Shown: positions 9,590 through 18,436, numbered from the stretch's first letter. The stretch: DNA of 64,000 nt from EX4484-217-1 sp964496035 (GCA_964496035.1 CAZBXI010000002.1:17858-81857); one strand, 5' to 3'. Made by a program: numbers and translations. The notes: generated by a model not told the origin, from the letters alone.

Positions 9590-9923
9590 ATTTTAAACAC
9601 CTTTTAGCTAGTTCTTTACTATACTTCAAATGTTTTCTTCCCGGATATCTTGATAAAGTGTAGTGTGGAGTTAAAGCATCAGCATATACGTACAATTTCT
9701 TGGGAACTTTTACTCCTGCATCTTCAAGAAACCCTAATAGTTCTACTAAATCATGCGAGAAAGGATACATTCCAGCTAATGCTATAGAAAATGCTTTAAG
9801 ATAAAATTCTACGGCTTGATGGGAATCAAAACACGATAGCCAATATACGCCTTCTCTTAAATGTCTTGATGCATCTTTTAAGAAAACTCTTGCTCTCTCT
9901 AACCATTCTCTTGGCAATTCCAT
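9537..9923 (-). CDS. HEPN-domain protein (putative RNase toxin)
   Basis: A 128-residue helical protein beginning MELPREWLERARVFLKDASRHLREG, the typical HEPN opening, followed by AVEFYLKA, where a conserved helix packs in this family. A possible R-x5-H element is seen as RYPGRKH near residue 98; HEPN RNases use R-x4-6-H. The gene precedes and overlaps the MNT gene, which is the usual toxin-antitoxin order. It might also be one of the non-toxic, substrate-binding HEPN proteins. Confidence 0.82.
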   Translation of the reverse strand: MELPREWLERARVFLKDASRHLREGVYWLSCFDSHQAVEFYLKAFSIALAGMYPFSHDLVELLGFLEDAGVKVPKKLYVYADALTPHYTLSRYPGRKHLKYSKELAKRCLKYAKKIIEWVEKEASKKS

Positions 9924-10043
9924 TAGCTACTTCCTCGAATAGTTAATTTAAGTAATGTAAAATAAATACTTAATGTGTTTTATTTCTGTTTTTGCCTAAA
10001 GGTTTTTAATTATAAGCGAAAATAGTGTGTCTTGAGATAGAGT

Positions 10044-11201
10044 ATGGAAGGTATTGCTGATTTACCATTACATGAAGGACACGTTCCTCTATGGTTAATT
10101 AGGCTAATGAAGCGTATGGCTAGAGCACTAGTTGAGATTATCGTTGAAGAATATGGTCCTGACAAGTTTGTTATTAGACTTTCTAATCCTCTATGGTTTC
10201 AAGCATTTAATAACATTATAGGTATGGACTGGGATAGTAGCGGCTCAACCACGGTTACTCTTGGAATTCTTAAGGAAGTATTGAAAGATGGTCGGTTAGG
10301 CGTTATGGTTTTAGGGGGTAAGGGTAGGAAAGCTAGAAAAGTACCTGAAGAAATAGTTGAGGCTTGCAACAAGCTTAACGTATCATCTTCTATTGAAAAA
10401 GAACTCGTAAAAGCTTCTAAACTTTCAGCTAAAGTTGATAGTGCAATGCTTCAAGATGGCTACACGCTATATCATCATTCAATGATACTCTCAAATACTG
10501 GGCTTTGGGCTATAATTCAGCAAGGCATGAATGTTAACATAGGAATGGCTAGAAGATATCACTGGCTTTCCAAGAGCATGCAAAGTTTTGTTAGAAAACC
10601 GCATACTGCAATTGCTGGGAAGAAGAATCCTGCATCGTTGAACCTAATAGATGAAGGTATTGAGAAAACTAGGAAAACAATACTTGACCTAGCCAGGGAG
10701 AATCCTAGAAAATTCATTACACAGTATCTTGAAGCTTTAAGAATAATGAAAAGGCAACATCAGATTACTTCGTGGATTAACGTGTCGGAAGCTTCGATAT
10801 CAATGGTAAGTTTTAAGCCAAGACTAATATACTACGCGCCGCTCACAAGTGCTGAAAGAATAATGAAAGTTCTAGGGAAAGTTTATGAAGCACAGCCTAG
10901 AACTCTAGAAGAGATGCTTATACAGAGGGGTGTAGGACCATCAGTTATTAGAGCTTTAGCCCTGGTCTCTGACTTAATATATAATGAGCCACCATCATGG
11001 GACGATCCTGTAACCCATCCATACGATCCTTTCAAATACGCTTTCGCCGTTGGAGGTAAAGATGGAATACCTTATCCTGTCAATCGTAGAGTCATGAGCG
11101 AAGTTGTTGAAAACTTAGAGGAAATAGTTTGCAGAGCCAAAATTGGTGATAAGGAGAAATTAAGAGCACTAAGAAGACTAAGGAAGCTAATAGGAGAGTG
11201 A
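10044..11201 (+). CDS. DUF763 family protein
   Basis: A 385-residue protein matching the DUF763 family from end to end. The opening IADLPLHEGHVPLWLIRLMKRMA and the SNPLWFQAFNNIIGMDWDSSGSTT block (given here in part: GMDWDSSGSTT) are family hallmarks, together with HHSMI and the HLRY-like central region. The biochemical role is not established; members are found in many thermophilic archaea and bacteria. It heads a co-directional run; its stop overlaps the DUF447 start by four bases (GTGA), indicating translational coupling. Confidence 0.88.
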   Translation: MEGIADLPLHEGHVPLWLIRLMKRMARALVEIIVEEYGPDKFVIRLSNPLWFQAFNNIIGMDWDSSGSTTVTLGILKEVLKDGRLGVMVLGGKGRKARKVPEEIVEACNKLNVSSSIEKELVKASKLSAKVDSAMLQDGYTLYHHSMILSNTGLWAIIQQGMNVNIGMARRYHWLSKSMQSFVRKPHTAIAGKKNPASLNLIDEGIEKTRKTILDLARENPRKFITQYLEALRIMKRQHQITSWINVSEASISMVSFKPRLIYYAPLTSAERIMKVLGKVYEAQPRTLEEMLIQRGVGPSVIRALALVSDLIYNEPPSWDDPVTHPYDPFKYAFAVGGKDGIPYPVNRRVMSEVVENLEEIVCRAKIGDKEKLRALRRLRKLIGE

Positions 11202-11836
11202 AGGTTAGAACCTTGAAAATACTTAGAGAACTAGGATTTAGCTCTACTACTTTCTCGGAAACCATAGTTGTAACTGAGATTTCAAATGGTATATGGAATT
11301 GCGCACCAATGGGTGTAAAGCTAGAAAACAATAACTTATACTTTTACGTATACGAAGGAACGAGAACTCTGGATGCTCTTAGAAGAAACAGGTACTTAAC
11401 AATAAACATAGTTTACAACATAAGCGTCTTTATGAAATGTGTGTTCAAAACGTGTTCTAATGAAGGACTCTACGAGCTATCTAATAAATTCCCTATACCC
11501 CATATTGTATCAGCTGATGCATACATAGAGTGCAAATTACTGAGCCTAGAAGAAGTAAATGGGAAATTTAAGGCGGTATGTAAACCCATAAATGTCGTTG
11601 TCAAAAGAAGCATTCCAAGAACATTTAATAGAGCTTTTCCCGCAATAATCGAAGCTCTAGTCTACTATACCAAAATTAAACCTTTCAAGAAGCTAAAGCT
11701 AGAAAAAGAACTCAATAAACTTATGGAAAGATTAATGCATTGTAAGTACATTGTAGAACATTCTACATCGAATAGAGAATACCTAGAATACATCGAGAAA
11801 ATAATTTCCGAAGCATTAAAGGAGCTGGGTAAGTAA
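11198..11836 (+). CDS. DUF447 family (flavin-reductase-like) protein
   Basis: A 212-residue protein of the DUF447 family, whose members adopt an FMN-binding split-barrel fold. The family elements ETIVVTE...WNCAPMGV and a central NRYLTINIVYN are visible. The start GTG or ATG region overlaps the DUF763 stop. DUF447 and CitG-like proteins both occur among the archaeal-type C1-cofactor genes of methylotrophs, as I recall, and a CitG-like gene is two genes downstream. That link to cofactor synthesis is an inference from context only. Confidence 0.8.
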   Translation: MKVRTLKILRELGFSSTTFSETIVVTEISNGIWNCAPMGVKLENNNLYFYVYEGTRTLDALRRNRYLTINIVYNISVFMKCVFKTCSNEGLYELSNKFPIPHIVSADAYIECKLLSLEEVNGKFKAVCKPINVVVKRSIPRTFNRAFPAIIEALVYYTKIKPFKKLKLEKELNKLMERLMHCKYIVEHSTSNREYLEYIEKIISEALKELGK

Positions 11837-11865
11837 CTAATTTTAGTTAGCAGTGGTGACGACCA

Positions 11866-12576
11866 ATGCGTGTAAAGATAGTGTATGTTTTCCATAATTG
11901 TTTTGCACTAATGTTTAATGATAAGGTGCTTGTTTTCGATTACCCTGAATTGTTAGATGAAAAAGTGAGAGATTTTGTTAGAAATATTGTGCGCAATAAG
12001 GAATTATTGGTTATGATATCTCATTCGCATATGGATCATTTTTCCAAAGAATTCTTGAAGTTAAAGAATTATGCTAAAAGGTTTACATGCATCATATCTA
12101 GGGATGTAGGTGAGGTTTGTAATGATGCAGGAAAGCAGTGTAGGGAAGTTAGTGAAGGTGAGGAACTAAGCTTAGACGGTATTCTAATTAAGGTTTTAGG
12201 AAGTAGTGATTTAGGTGTCTCATATTTTCTGAAAATGAATGATCTTAAGGTATATTTCGCTGGAGATAATTCGGATTGGCGGAGACCATCATTACCTAAA
12301 GAATTTAACAAAATAATATGGCGAACATTTAGTAGAGTAGTTGAAGAATTAAGACGGGATATAAGCAAGCTTGATGTCTTATTTGCTAATTTATGCGTAG
12401 AATGCAATGATTATGGTGGTTTAGGAAAACTTTGTAAAACTTTTAATCCGAAGCTTTTGGTGCCTATGCATTTACGTGGAAATATTGAAGTACTAAAGCA
12501 GTTAAGTAGTTTCCTTAAGCAACTAGCATCCACCGTTTTCTTATATGAAAGAACAGGAGACAATATAGTAATATAA
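11866..12576 (+). CDS. Metallo-beta-lactamase-fold hydrolase (UlaG-like)
   Basis: A 236-residue protein with the MBL-fold signature SHSHMDHF (H-x-H-x-D-H) at about residues 48-55, a later AGDN metal-ligand segment and LVPMHLRG near the C terminus for the last histidine. The overall layout resembles small UlaG/YcjL-like MBL hydrolases found throughout archaea. It is preceded by GGTGA. The spacing of 29 bases from the DUF447 gene suggests cotranscription. The substrate is unknown. Confidence 0.85.
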   Translation: MRVKIVYVFHNCFALMFNDKVLVFDYPELLDEKVRDFVRNIVRNKELLVMISHSHMDHFSKEFLKLKNYAKRFTCIISRDVGEVCNDAGKQCREVSEGEELSLDGILIKVLGSSDLGVSYFLKMNDLKVYFAGDNSDWRRPSLPKEFNKIIWRTFSRVVEELRRDISKLDVLFANLCVECNDYGGLGKLCKTFNPKLLVPMHLRGNIEVLKQLSSFLKQLASTVFLYERTGDNIVI

Positions 12577-12638
12577 TTATGTAGTCTTGAAGGAAAACTG
12601 TTTAAAGGTCCTCCACGAAGTTTTCCATGTGATATTAA

Positions 12639-13577
12639 ATGTCCATAATATACGATATTGTAACTGCGGCTATTTCTTCTATTCTTCTAGAAGTTACAGC
12701 TACACCTAAACCCGGGAATGTTCATAGATACCATGATTTCCCAGACACAAAGTATGAACACTTCGTCGTAAGCGCTGCTTCAATGCATAAACCACTCATG
12801 GATCTCGCTAGTAGAACATATCATAAGGTGGCTGAGGGGGAAATAAGCGGGTTAGATGTTGGAAAATTCATTTTCGAATGTGTTAGTTATGCTAAAAAAT
12901 GGTATGTTGGTGGAAACACGAACCTAGGTACTTCAACCATATTTTCTATTGAAGTACCTGCACTTGTTTGCGCTAAATCTCTTTCTGAAACCTATGATCC
13001 TAAGGAAGTTTCCTCATGGGCTATACGGATAGCTGAAAAGACCACTGTTGAAGATGCTATATTCTTTTACAAGGCAATCAGAATGGCTAACCCATCATAT
13101 CTAGGTAGAGTTACTGAAGCACCAATACCGGATGTTTTTGACCCACTTTTTGAAGAGAAGTTGAAGGAGAGTGAGAAGACACTATGGGATGTTTGGAAAC
13201 ATTCTTCCTCATGGGATATTGTTTCTGAAAACTGTATTTCCGGTCTTAAAATAGTTGTTGAAGGTTTTCACGCTATAGACAAGTACCTATCTATACTTAG
13301 AAACTGGAACTTAGCTATAATATCAGCATACTTAGAATTGCTTTCTAAATATAGGGATTCCTTAATTCTCAGAAAACATGGAAGAGAAGTGCAGGAGGAA
13401 GTTAGTGAAGAAGCTAAAGAAGTTCTAAATACTCTAATCAGCGACATTAAGGAGGGATTAGTGTTACTAAAGCGATTTGATGAGAAACTATATAGAAGAA
13501 AAATAAATCCAGGAAGTATTGCTGATATAATTGCTGGCTCTATCATGTTAGCCTTATTAAACAATTTAAGACCTTAG
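12639..13577 (+). CDS. Triphosphoribosyl-dephospho-CoA synthase (CitG/MdcB) family protein
   Basis: A 312-residue member of the CitG-like family (PF01874). It shows the nucleotide-binding opening TATPKPGNVHR, the GGNTNLGTSTIF block at about residues 91-103 and TTVEDAIFFYKA, in the order seen in CitG and MdcB. In bacteria these enzymes make the prosthetic group of citrate or malonate lyases. No such lyase is present here, so the archaeal member probably uses a related phosphoribosyl transfer in another pathway, perhaps a C1 cofactor; that is inference. Confidence 0.8.
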   Translation: MSIIYDIVTAAISSILLEVTATPKPGNVHRYHDFPDTKYEHFVVSAASMHKPLMDLASRTYHKVAEGEISGLDVGKFIFECVSYAKKWYVGGNTNLGTSTIFSIEVPALVCAKSLSETYDPKEVSSWAIRIAEKTTVEDAIFFYKAIRMANPSYLGRVTEAPIPDVFDPLFEEKLKESEKTLWDVWKHSSSWDIVSENCISGLKIVVEGFHAIDKYLSILRNWNLAIISAYLELLSKYRDSLILRKHGREVQEEVSEEAKEVLNTLISDIKEGLVLLKRFDEKLYRRKINPGSIADIIAGSIMLALLNNLRP

Positions 13578-13587
13578 GGTGTTTAAA

Positions 13588-14673
13588 ATGAACCACATTA
13601 GGGCATTAACATGCTTCTTAAACCCTAAAAAATGGGGTATCAATGAACTTAGAAATTACTTAGAGGAAAGGTTTTCAAGACTTAAGGAGACCTTAGATTT
13701 ATTCTTGGAAAAACATAGTATAAGACTATGGACTTTTAGAATAGCTCTGCCCTACACTCCGCATGATGTAAACCTTGAAGATATTGCTAAACTTGTCGAA
13801 GAACTTGCTGAAATATACAATATAGATTTTATTTCGGCTATACACTTAGGAGAAAAAGACCATAGAATAACTGATCTAGCTGATATTTTAGAGAGTTACG
13901 AAAGAGTATTTGCTAGTATAAAAGTGGATACTGCTAGTGAAGTGCTTAAAGTTTCTAAAATATATAATAGCATTGAGGGATTTGCGGGTGCGAAAATAGC
14001 CATACATGTAGGACCAGAACTTATTACGCCATATTTTCCCTTAGCCAAAAACGTGCTAGCTACTGAAGGATTATCCTTGACTTCTTTTGTAATTAACGAA
14101 CTTAAAAACGCTATTAAGAAAAGATCGAGATCAGAATTGGTTGAAGTATTTAAGGAAGCTGAGAGTTTTGGTATTGAGTTTTCTAAAGAGGCTAATATAA
14201 GCTATTTCGGTGTAGATACATCACCAAGCCCGTGGATGGACCTAAGTGTTGCAGAGGTAATAGAGCTAGCTTCCGGTAGCTGTTTTGGAGAATACGGTAC
14301 ACACTGGGGTATAAGTAGAATCATGAATTTAATCAAAGAGACCGTAGCTAAAGTTAATATTAGGACTACAGGTTTTAATGAAATAATGTTACCTTTAGCT
14401 GAAGATAACCTGTTAAAAGTTAGGGCTATTGAGGGAAAGTATGGGATAAAGGATCTTTTATCTTATATCTCAGTTTGTGTTTCCGGCTTGGATATGGTGC
14501 CTGTAGCTAAACCTCTAAACTATGAGGTCATTGCCAAGTTAATATTGGATTTGAAGTCGCTGGCTGAAACTAAAGGTAGAAGTCTAGGTTTAAGGCTTAT
14601 ACCTATTTCAGCAGATCCTGGCTCGATAGTTGAGCTTAAAATGTTTGGTAAAGTTCCAGTATTGAAGCTGTAG
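13588..14673 (+). CDS. DUF711 / UPF0210 family protein
   Basis: A protein of about 361 residues in the DUF711 (UPF0210) family. Recognised elements are the FGVDTSPSPW block, then SVAEVIE, GEYGTHWG, GFNEIMLPLAED and the SVCVSGLDMVPV segment near the C terminus. ATG 13588 is chosen because GGGTG lies 7 bases upstream; a GTG at 13579 is also in frame. It follows the CitG-like gene by only 10 bases. The function of DUF711 is not established; it is conserved across anaerobes and archaea. Confidence 0.85.
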   Translation: MNHIRALTCFLNPKKWGINELRNYLEERFSRLKETLDLFLEKHSIRLWTFRIALPYTPHDVNLEDIAKLVEELAEIYNIDFISAIHLGEKDHRITDLADILESYERVFASIKVDTASEVLKVSKIYNSIEGFAGAKIAIHVGPELITPYFPLAKNVLATEGLSLTSFVINELKNAIKKRSRSELVEVFKEAESFGIEFSKEANISYFGVDTSPSPWMDLSVAEVIELASGSCFGEYGTHWGISRIMNLIKETVAKVNIRTTGFNEIMLPLAEDNLLKVRAIEGKYGIKDLLSYISVCVSGLDMVPVAKPLNYEVIAKLILDLKSLAETKGRSLGLRLIPISADPGSIVELKMFGKVPVLKL

Positions 14674-14742
14674 TTACTTTATAAGGAAAGCTTATGTACA
14701 TGTATATGTTTGAAATTTATGTTAGGTCAATAGGTGATTTTT

Positions 14743-15900
14743 ATGAACCAAGTAAAGATAATTAATGTTTACAGGAAGTATGGATTGAAAATTGTTAAAG
14801 GGTATATGCAGTATGTTTGGGATGATAAGGGTAATAAGTATCTGGATTGCCATACAAATTATGGTGTTGCCTTCCTGGGGCATTGCAATCCTAAGATTGT
14901 AAAACCTATAGTTGGACAATTAAATAAGTTAATGATGATACCGTATTCTATAGACAATGATGCTAGAGATAAAGTACTTAAGGATCTAAGCAAAATCTTG
15001 CCTAAGAAACTTAGTTACGTGTTCTTCCAAAGTACTGGAACAGAGGCTGTTGAAGCTGCTTTGAAATTCTCTAGAAAAGCAACTAAGAAGAAGAAAATAA
15101 TTGCTTTTGAGAACGCATTTCACGGCAGAACAATGGGTTCCCTATCGGTAACATGGAAACCCAAATACAGAGAGCCTTATCAACCGCTAATTCCAGGGGT
15201 GGTTTTTGTCAGGTTCAATGATGTTGAAGACGTAGACAAGGTAGTTGATGAGGAAACAGCAGCTGTAATTGTTGAACCTATACAAGGTGAAGGTGGTATA
15301 AATGTTGCTACAAGAGAATTTCTTAAGGCATTAAGGGAAAGAACGCTGGAGACGGGCACGCTATTAATATTTGACGAAGTTCAGTGCGGTTTCGGAAGAA
15401 CCGGAAGAATATGGGCATTCCAGCATTATAACGTTGAACCAGATATCCTAGTAGCAGGTAAAGCGGTTGGAGGAGGATATCCTGTAAGCTTTGTAGTTAC
15501 ATGTAGTGAAGTAGCAGAGTCTCTTGAAATAGGAGATCATGGAACAACATATGGGGGAAACCCCGTAGCCTGCGTTGCCGTTTCTGCAGCAATTAACGTG
15601 TTATTAAGCGAAAATGTGCCAGAACAAGCTGCTACCAAAGGAGACTTACTTAGTAAAAAACTTATTGAACTTATTGAAGATATGAAATTGAACTTTAAGG
15701 TTAAAGGACTAGGACTCATGTTAGGCGTTGATTTCGGAAGAAACCCCGAGGAAGAAGCGATTAGGCTTAAAGACTATGGCGTATTAGCTGTTAGAGCCGG
15801 TGAAACCGTTTTAAGATACTTACCACCCTACATGATAAGTAAAGAAGACGTAGAACACATAGTTAATGCTTTAGAGAAATTACTAGTTGAGAAAGTTTAA
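14743..15900 (+). CDS. Class III aminotransferase (ArgD/LysJ type)
   Basis: A PLP-dependent acetylornithine/LysW-aminoadipate-semialdehyde aminotransferase-like protein of about 385 residues. Seen are STGTEAVEAALK, the AFHGRTMGSLS block, IFDEVQCGFGRTG and the PLP lysine in AGKAVGGGYP, then TYGGNPVA. In Thermoproteota one such enzyme serves both lysine and arginine synthesis on LysW carriers. No lysW, lysX or lysZ is nearby, so the substrate is unconfirmed, though argF at 55.8 kb shows that arginine synthesis is present. ATG 14743 follows AGGTGA; an upstream GTG at 14734 is possible. Confidence 0.87.
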   Translation: MNQVKIINVYRKYGLKIVKGYMQYVWDDKGNKYLDCHTNYGVAFLGHCNPKIVKPIVGQLNKLMMIPYSIDNDARDKVLKDLSKILPKKLSYVFFQSTGTEAVEAALKFSRKATKKKKIIAFENAFHGRTMGSLSVTWKPKYREPYQPLIPGVVFVRFNDVEDVDKVVDEETAAVIVEPIQGEGGINVATREFLKALRERTLETGTLLIFDEVQCGFGRTGRIWAFQHYNVEPDILVAGKAVGGGYPVSFVVTCSEVAESLEIGDHGTTYGGNPVACVAVSAAINVLLSENVPEQAATKGDLLSKKLIELIEDMKLNFKVKGLGLMLGVDFGRNPEEEAIRLKDYGVLAVRAGETVLRYLPPYMISKEDVEHIVNALEKLLVEKV

Positions 15901-15945
15901 TTATCTTTGTTTCACGTATTTAGATTGATAAAGAGGTAAAGGACC

Positions 15946-16644
15946 GTGAAGAACATGGTGTCAAAAAAGTTATTTATACAACTAACGGTATTTACGCTAA
16001 TACTGTTTATAGTGTTCATGGAACCTCTATGTGCTCAGACATATGTAGTAACAGAAACTATTGACGTAAGCTATGATGGCACAGTACATGTTAAGATAGA
16101 AATAGTAATTACGGAGCCAGGCGTATTTACGATTAATATAACGTTACATGAGGCTCCAGAAGGGTTATTAGTTTACGATGAAAATGGCATGCCCTTGAAT
16201 TATGAAATATCAGAGAATAAAATAAGCATATTTGTAGTTAACAATACTAAGGCCTATGTAGAATATTTAACCAGAGCTTTAACAAAGAAAGAAGGTCCAA
16301 TTTGGACTATCAGCCTTACTTTTAATGACGGGCCTGTTAACATATTATTTCCGAAAGGAACCTCAATACTAGATATTACAGGTACACCTAAGGCTATAAA
16401 GGAGGTCGAAGGTAAGAAACTACTGATAACTTTTGAGCCAGGAGAAATATCAGTGGATTACGCTCTACCATTACTAACTGCAACTCCTTTACCCACACCA
16501 ACGGCAATACCATCGCCTACACCTTCTCCTTCTCCTACAGCAGCTCCTACAACGATGCCTGTACCTTACGAATACTTGCTATGGGCAATAATAATAGGTG
16601 TAGTAGTTATCATTGCTGTAGCTATTCTTAAATTTCGTCGCTAA
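15946..16644 (+). CDS. Secreted, C-terminally membrane-anchored protein (extracellular part of a broken sensor-like gene)
   Basis: The product has an N-terminal signal segment, about 150 residues of beta-rich domain, a Pro/Thr/Ser-rich linker (PTPTAIPSPTPSPSPT) and one C-terminal membrane helix ending in KFRR. The stop is TAA 16642-16644. Directly after, in the +1 frame, lies an uninterrupted winged-HTH coding stretch without a start codon. Archaeal one-pass proteins with an outer beta domain, one helix and a cytosolic wHTH are common, so this is most likely the outer part of such a protein. The GTG start at 15946 follows AAAGGA. Confidence 0.75.
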   Translation: MKNMVSKKLFIQLTVFTLILFIVFMEPLCAQTYVVTETIDVSYDGTVHVKIEIVITEPGVFTINITLHEAPEGLLVYDENGMPLNYEISENKISIFVVNNTKAYVEYLTRALTKKEGPIWTISLTFNDGPVNILFPKGTSILDITGTPKAIKEVEGKKLLITFEPGEISVDYALPLLTATPLPTPTAIPSPTPSPSPTAAPTTMPVPYEYLLWAIIIGVVVIIAVAILKFRR

Positions 16645-16645
16645 A

Positions 16646-16882
16646 GGAAGAGGAGAAGTTATCCTAGAGGAAGCACCGTTACTCGATAATAAAGATAAAC
16701 AAATACTTGAAATAATACGTAAATTTGGAGGAGAAGTTGCTCAAACAGTCGTAGTTAGGTACACGGGATTACCTAAATCGACGATTTCTCGGAAAATAAG
16801 AAAACTCGAGAAATTAGGCTATATCAGAGTTATTAGGAGAGGAAGGGTAAACATTTTAAAGATTATCGAGGAAAAGAAGTAA
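16646..16882 (+). pseudogene. Winged-HTH (MarR-like) domain in +1 frame, likely tail of the preceding membrane protein
   Basis: Open in the +1 frame from immediately after the preceding TAA to TAA 16880-16882. The conceptual product has a basic, then acidic, lead and a clear wHTH: helix DKQILEIIRKFGG, then TGLPKSTISRKIRKLEKLGY and a basic wing RVIRRGR. There is no ATG, GTG or TTG upstream of the domain in this frame, so it cannot be a normal separate gene. A one-base change near 16640-16645 would fuse it to the membrane helix. It may be a true frameshift mutation, a sequencing error or a programmed +1 shift. Confidence 0.7.
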
Positions 16883-16898
16883 GAGTCTACATAGTATA

Positions 16899-17588
16899 TT
16901 ATTTAACAAGTTCATGTAGGGCTATGTTTACATCAGGTATTTTTCTTCTAAGAATATGTCTTGTTGATTTAGGTGGAAAAACATAGCCCTGTTTAACAAC
17001 ATTTATCACTTCCCTCCTTTCAATACAAGGCGGAATTACAGCTAAGCCATTGTACTTACGTTTCTCAACCTCATAATCTGGGACTATTTCTACAAAAAAT
17101 CCTTTGCTTAACATCCACTTCTCGAATAAATGTAATTCTCTATAAATTTCAAGTATAGACTTACTTGTTTCTACGGTTAAGCGTTTTTCACCATTGATAA
17201 CAATAACAATACTTCGCCTACGCTGAGGTTTCCCCCTTTCTTTAACACTCTTGCAGAGCATTTTAGTAGCTAATTTCTCAACGTTTCTCCCATGAAATAT
17301 CCTCGCCCATGAGCGTATTTTAACTTCTGAGTAGTTAACTAGAATTGCTGGTATACGCTTAAACCCTAATTCTCTAGCAATAGTTACCCGATGTGTTCCG
17401 TCAAGAACAATCATAGTATTTTTCTCAACTATTATAGGCTTTTTTAGAACTCCATCATTAATTATTTGTCTTTTTAATTTCTCTAAATGCTCCTCGATAT
17501 ATTCCTCATGAAGTTTTAGATCATTAGGATCAACTAGGTAAATGCCATATATACTATAGTCCTCGATGATGGTGTCGGTAGAAAGCAT
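16899..17588 (-). CDS. ParB-domain protein resembling archaeal free-serine kinase SerK
   Basis: A 229-residue ParB/sulfiredoxin-fold protein. Residues about 15-80 hold KLHEEYIEEHLEKL, LKKPIIVEKNT and DGTHRVTIARELGFKRIPA, the pattern of Thermococcus SerK (ADP-dependent L-serine kinase) and of SbnI, including the acidic residue after KLHE. The C-terminal FPPKSTRHIL motif also fits the SerK-like group rather than plasmid ParB, which would carry an HTH. SerK has DGHHR; here it is DGTHR. It therefore could be a serine kinase or a related enzyme with another substrate. Confidence 0.62.
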   Translation of the reverse strand: MLSTDTIIEDYSIYGIYLVDPNDLKLHEEYIEEHLEKLKRQIINDGVLKKPIIVEKNTMIVLDGTHRVTIARELGFKRIPAILVNYSEVKIRSWARIFHGRNVEKLATKMLCKSVKERGKPQRRRSIVIVINGEKRLTVETSKSILEIYRELHLFEKWMLSKGFFVEIVPDYEVEKRKYNGLAVIPPCIERREVINVVKQGYVFPPKSTRHILRRKIPDVNIALHELVK

Positions 17589-17642
17589 GAAACCACCAAG
17601 AAGATGAAGTAAACTACTTTACCAACACCATTGCCAGCAAGC

Positions 17643-17685
17643 GGCCCCTACATTAAGACAAGAAAACCTAAATATTTCAGGGGCC
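17643..17685 (-). promoter_or_regulatory. GC-rich inverted repeat around a putative TATA element upstream of the SerK-like gene
   Basis: GGCCCCT at 17643-17649 is repeated inverted as AGGGGCC at 17679-17685, with 8 of 9 bases matching when extended. The AT-rich stretch between the arms contains AAATATTTAGG on the minus strand, a TATA-like element about 80 bases upstream of the gene start. GC-rich arms stand out in this AT-rich spacer. It could be an operator or a structured leader. The rest of the 257-base spacer 17589-17845 shows no gene. Confidence 0.35.
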
Positions 17686-17845
17686 ACTTTACATTAACAC
17701 CCATTTTGAAATGTTATTTTAGGATATATAAGCATTGTCCTAAAAATATTGGAGAAAATACTTATGGAAACTAGGATTTATACGAAAGAGTTAATAAACC
17801 CCCGTGAAAATACTTGAAACTAGCAGAGCTCCCCTAACACCCCTC

Positions 17846-18436
17846 TTACCTGTCCTCCCTCTTTCTTTTCAATACAATAATATTGTCCATGTACTTCATT
17901 AGTTCAATAACTAAACTTCTCTCCTTAGCAGTGATTCCTGTTCCGTAATTAAAGGAGAGCTCATGTCCGTAGTAGGCGTTTGCTATGAACGTTTTAGATA
18001 ACATTATACATTCATCTATTAGCTCTAGAGATCCTGCATGGAAATATAGTGTAAGATCATTTATTACCAGTATTTCTGTAGGATTGGCTAAGTATTTGAA
18101 AATAATTTTCTCAATGTTTTCTTTGTTCTTTACGGCCAGACTCAGCAATTCCTGGGAAGATTTAGCGGAAATTCTAGGTGTATATACCTTAAGAGGAGTT
18201 AGGTAAGCAAATACTTTCGAAGGATTAAAGCCGAAATCTAGGAATTTTCCACCAATATTTCCTATTTTCTTAGGTGCGAAATCCAGTACCGTAATGTGTT
18301 TACCATAACCATTGTTTACCAAGTTCAAGGTAAGTTTTAACGTTAAAAGAGTTTTTCCCGAAGCTAGTTCCCCTATTATAAGTGTCCTTTTATTTAAGAC
18401 CTCACTTACGCTTAGTTGCTGAATATTTGCCTGCAA
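17846..18436 (-). CDS. Small P-loop ATPase (RecA/KaiC-like), overlapping thiW
   Basis: A 196-residue protein with a Walker A loop GELASGKT at about residues 22-29 and a Walker B-like ILVINDLT near residue 122. No ABC signature, Q-loop or ECF ATPase features are seen, so it is not an EcfA subunit. It resembles small RecA/KaiC-like or ATP-binding GTPase-like proteins and I cannot place it further. Its start lies inside the 3' end of thiW (35-base overlap), which implies co-expression with the transporter component. Confidence 0.7.
   Translation of the reverse strand: MQANIQQLSVSEVLNKRTLIIGELASGKTLLTLKLTLNLVNNGYGKHITVLDFAPKKIGNIGGKFLDFGFNPSKVFAYLTPLKVYTPRISAKSSQELLSLAVKNKENIEKIIFKYLANPTEILVINDLTLYFHAGSLELIDECIMLSKTFIANAYYGHELSFNYGTGITAKERSLVIELMKYMDNIIVLKRKREDR

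Noticed and set aside
16499..16550. Pro/Thr/Ser repeat as a low-complexity artefact
   Set aside because: It is in frame within a secreted, anchored protein and is a normal linker in archaeal surface proteins.
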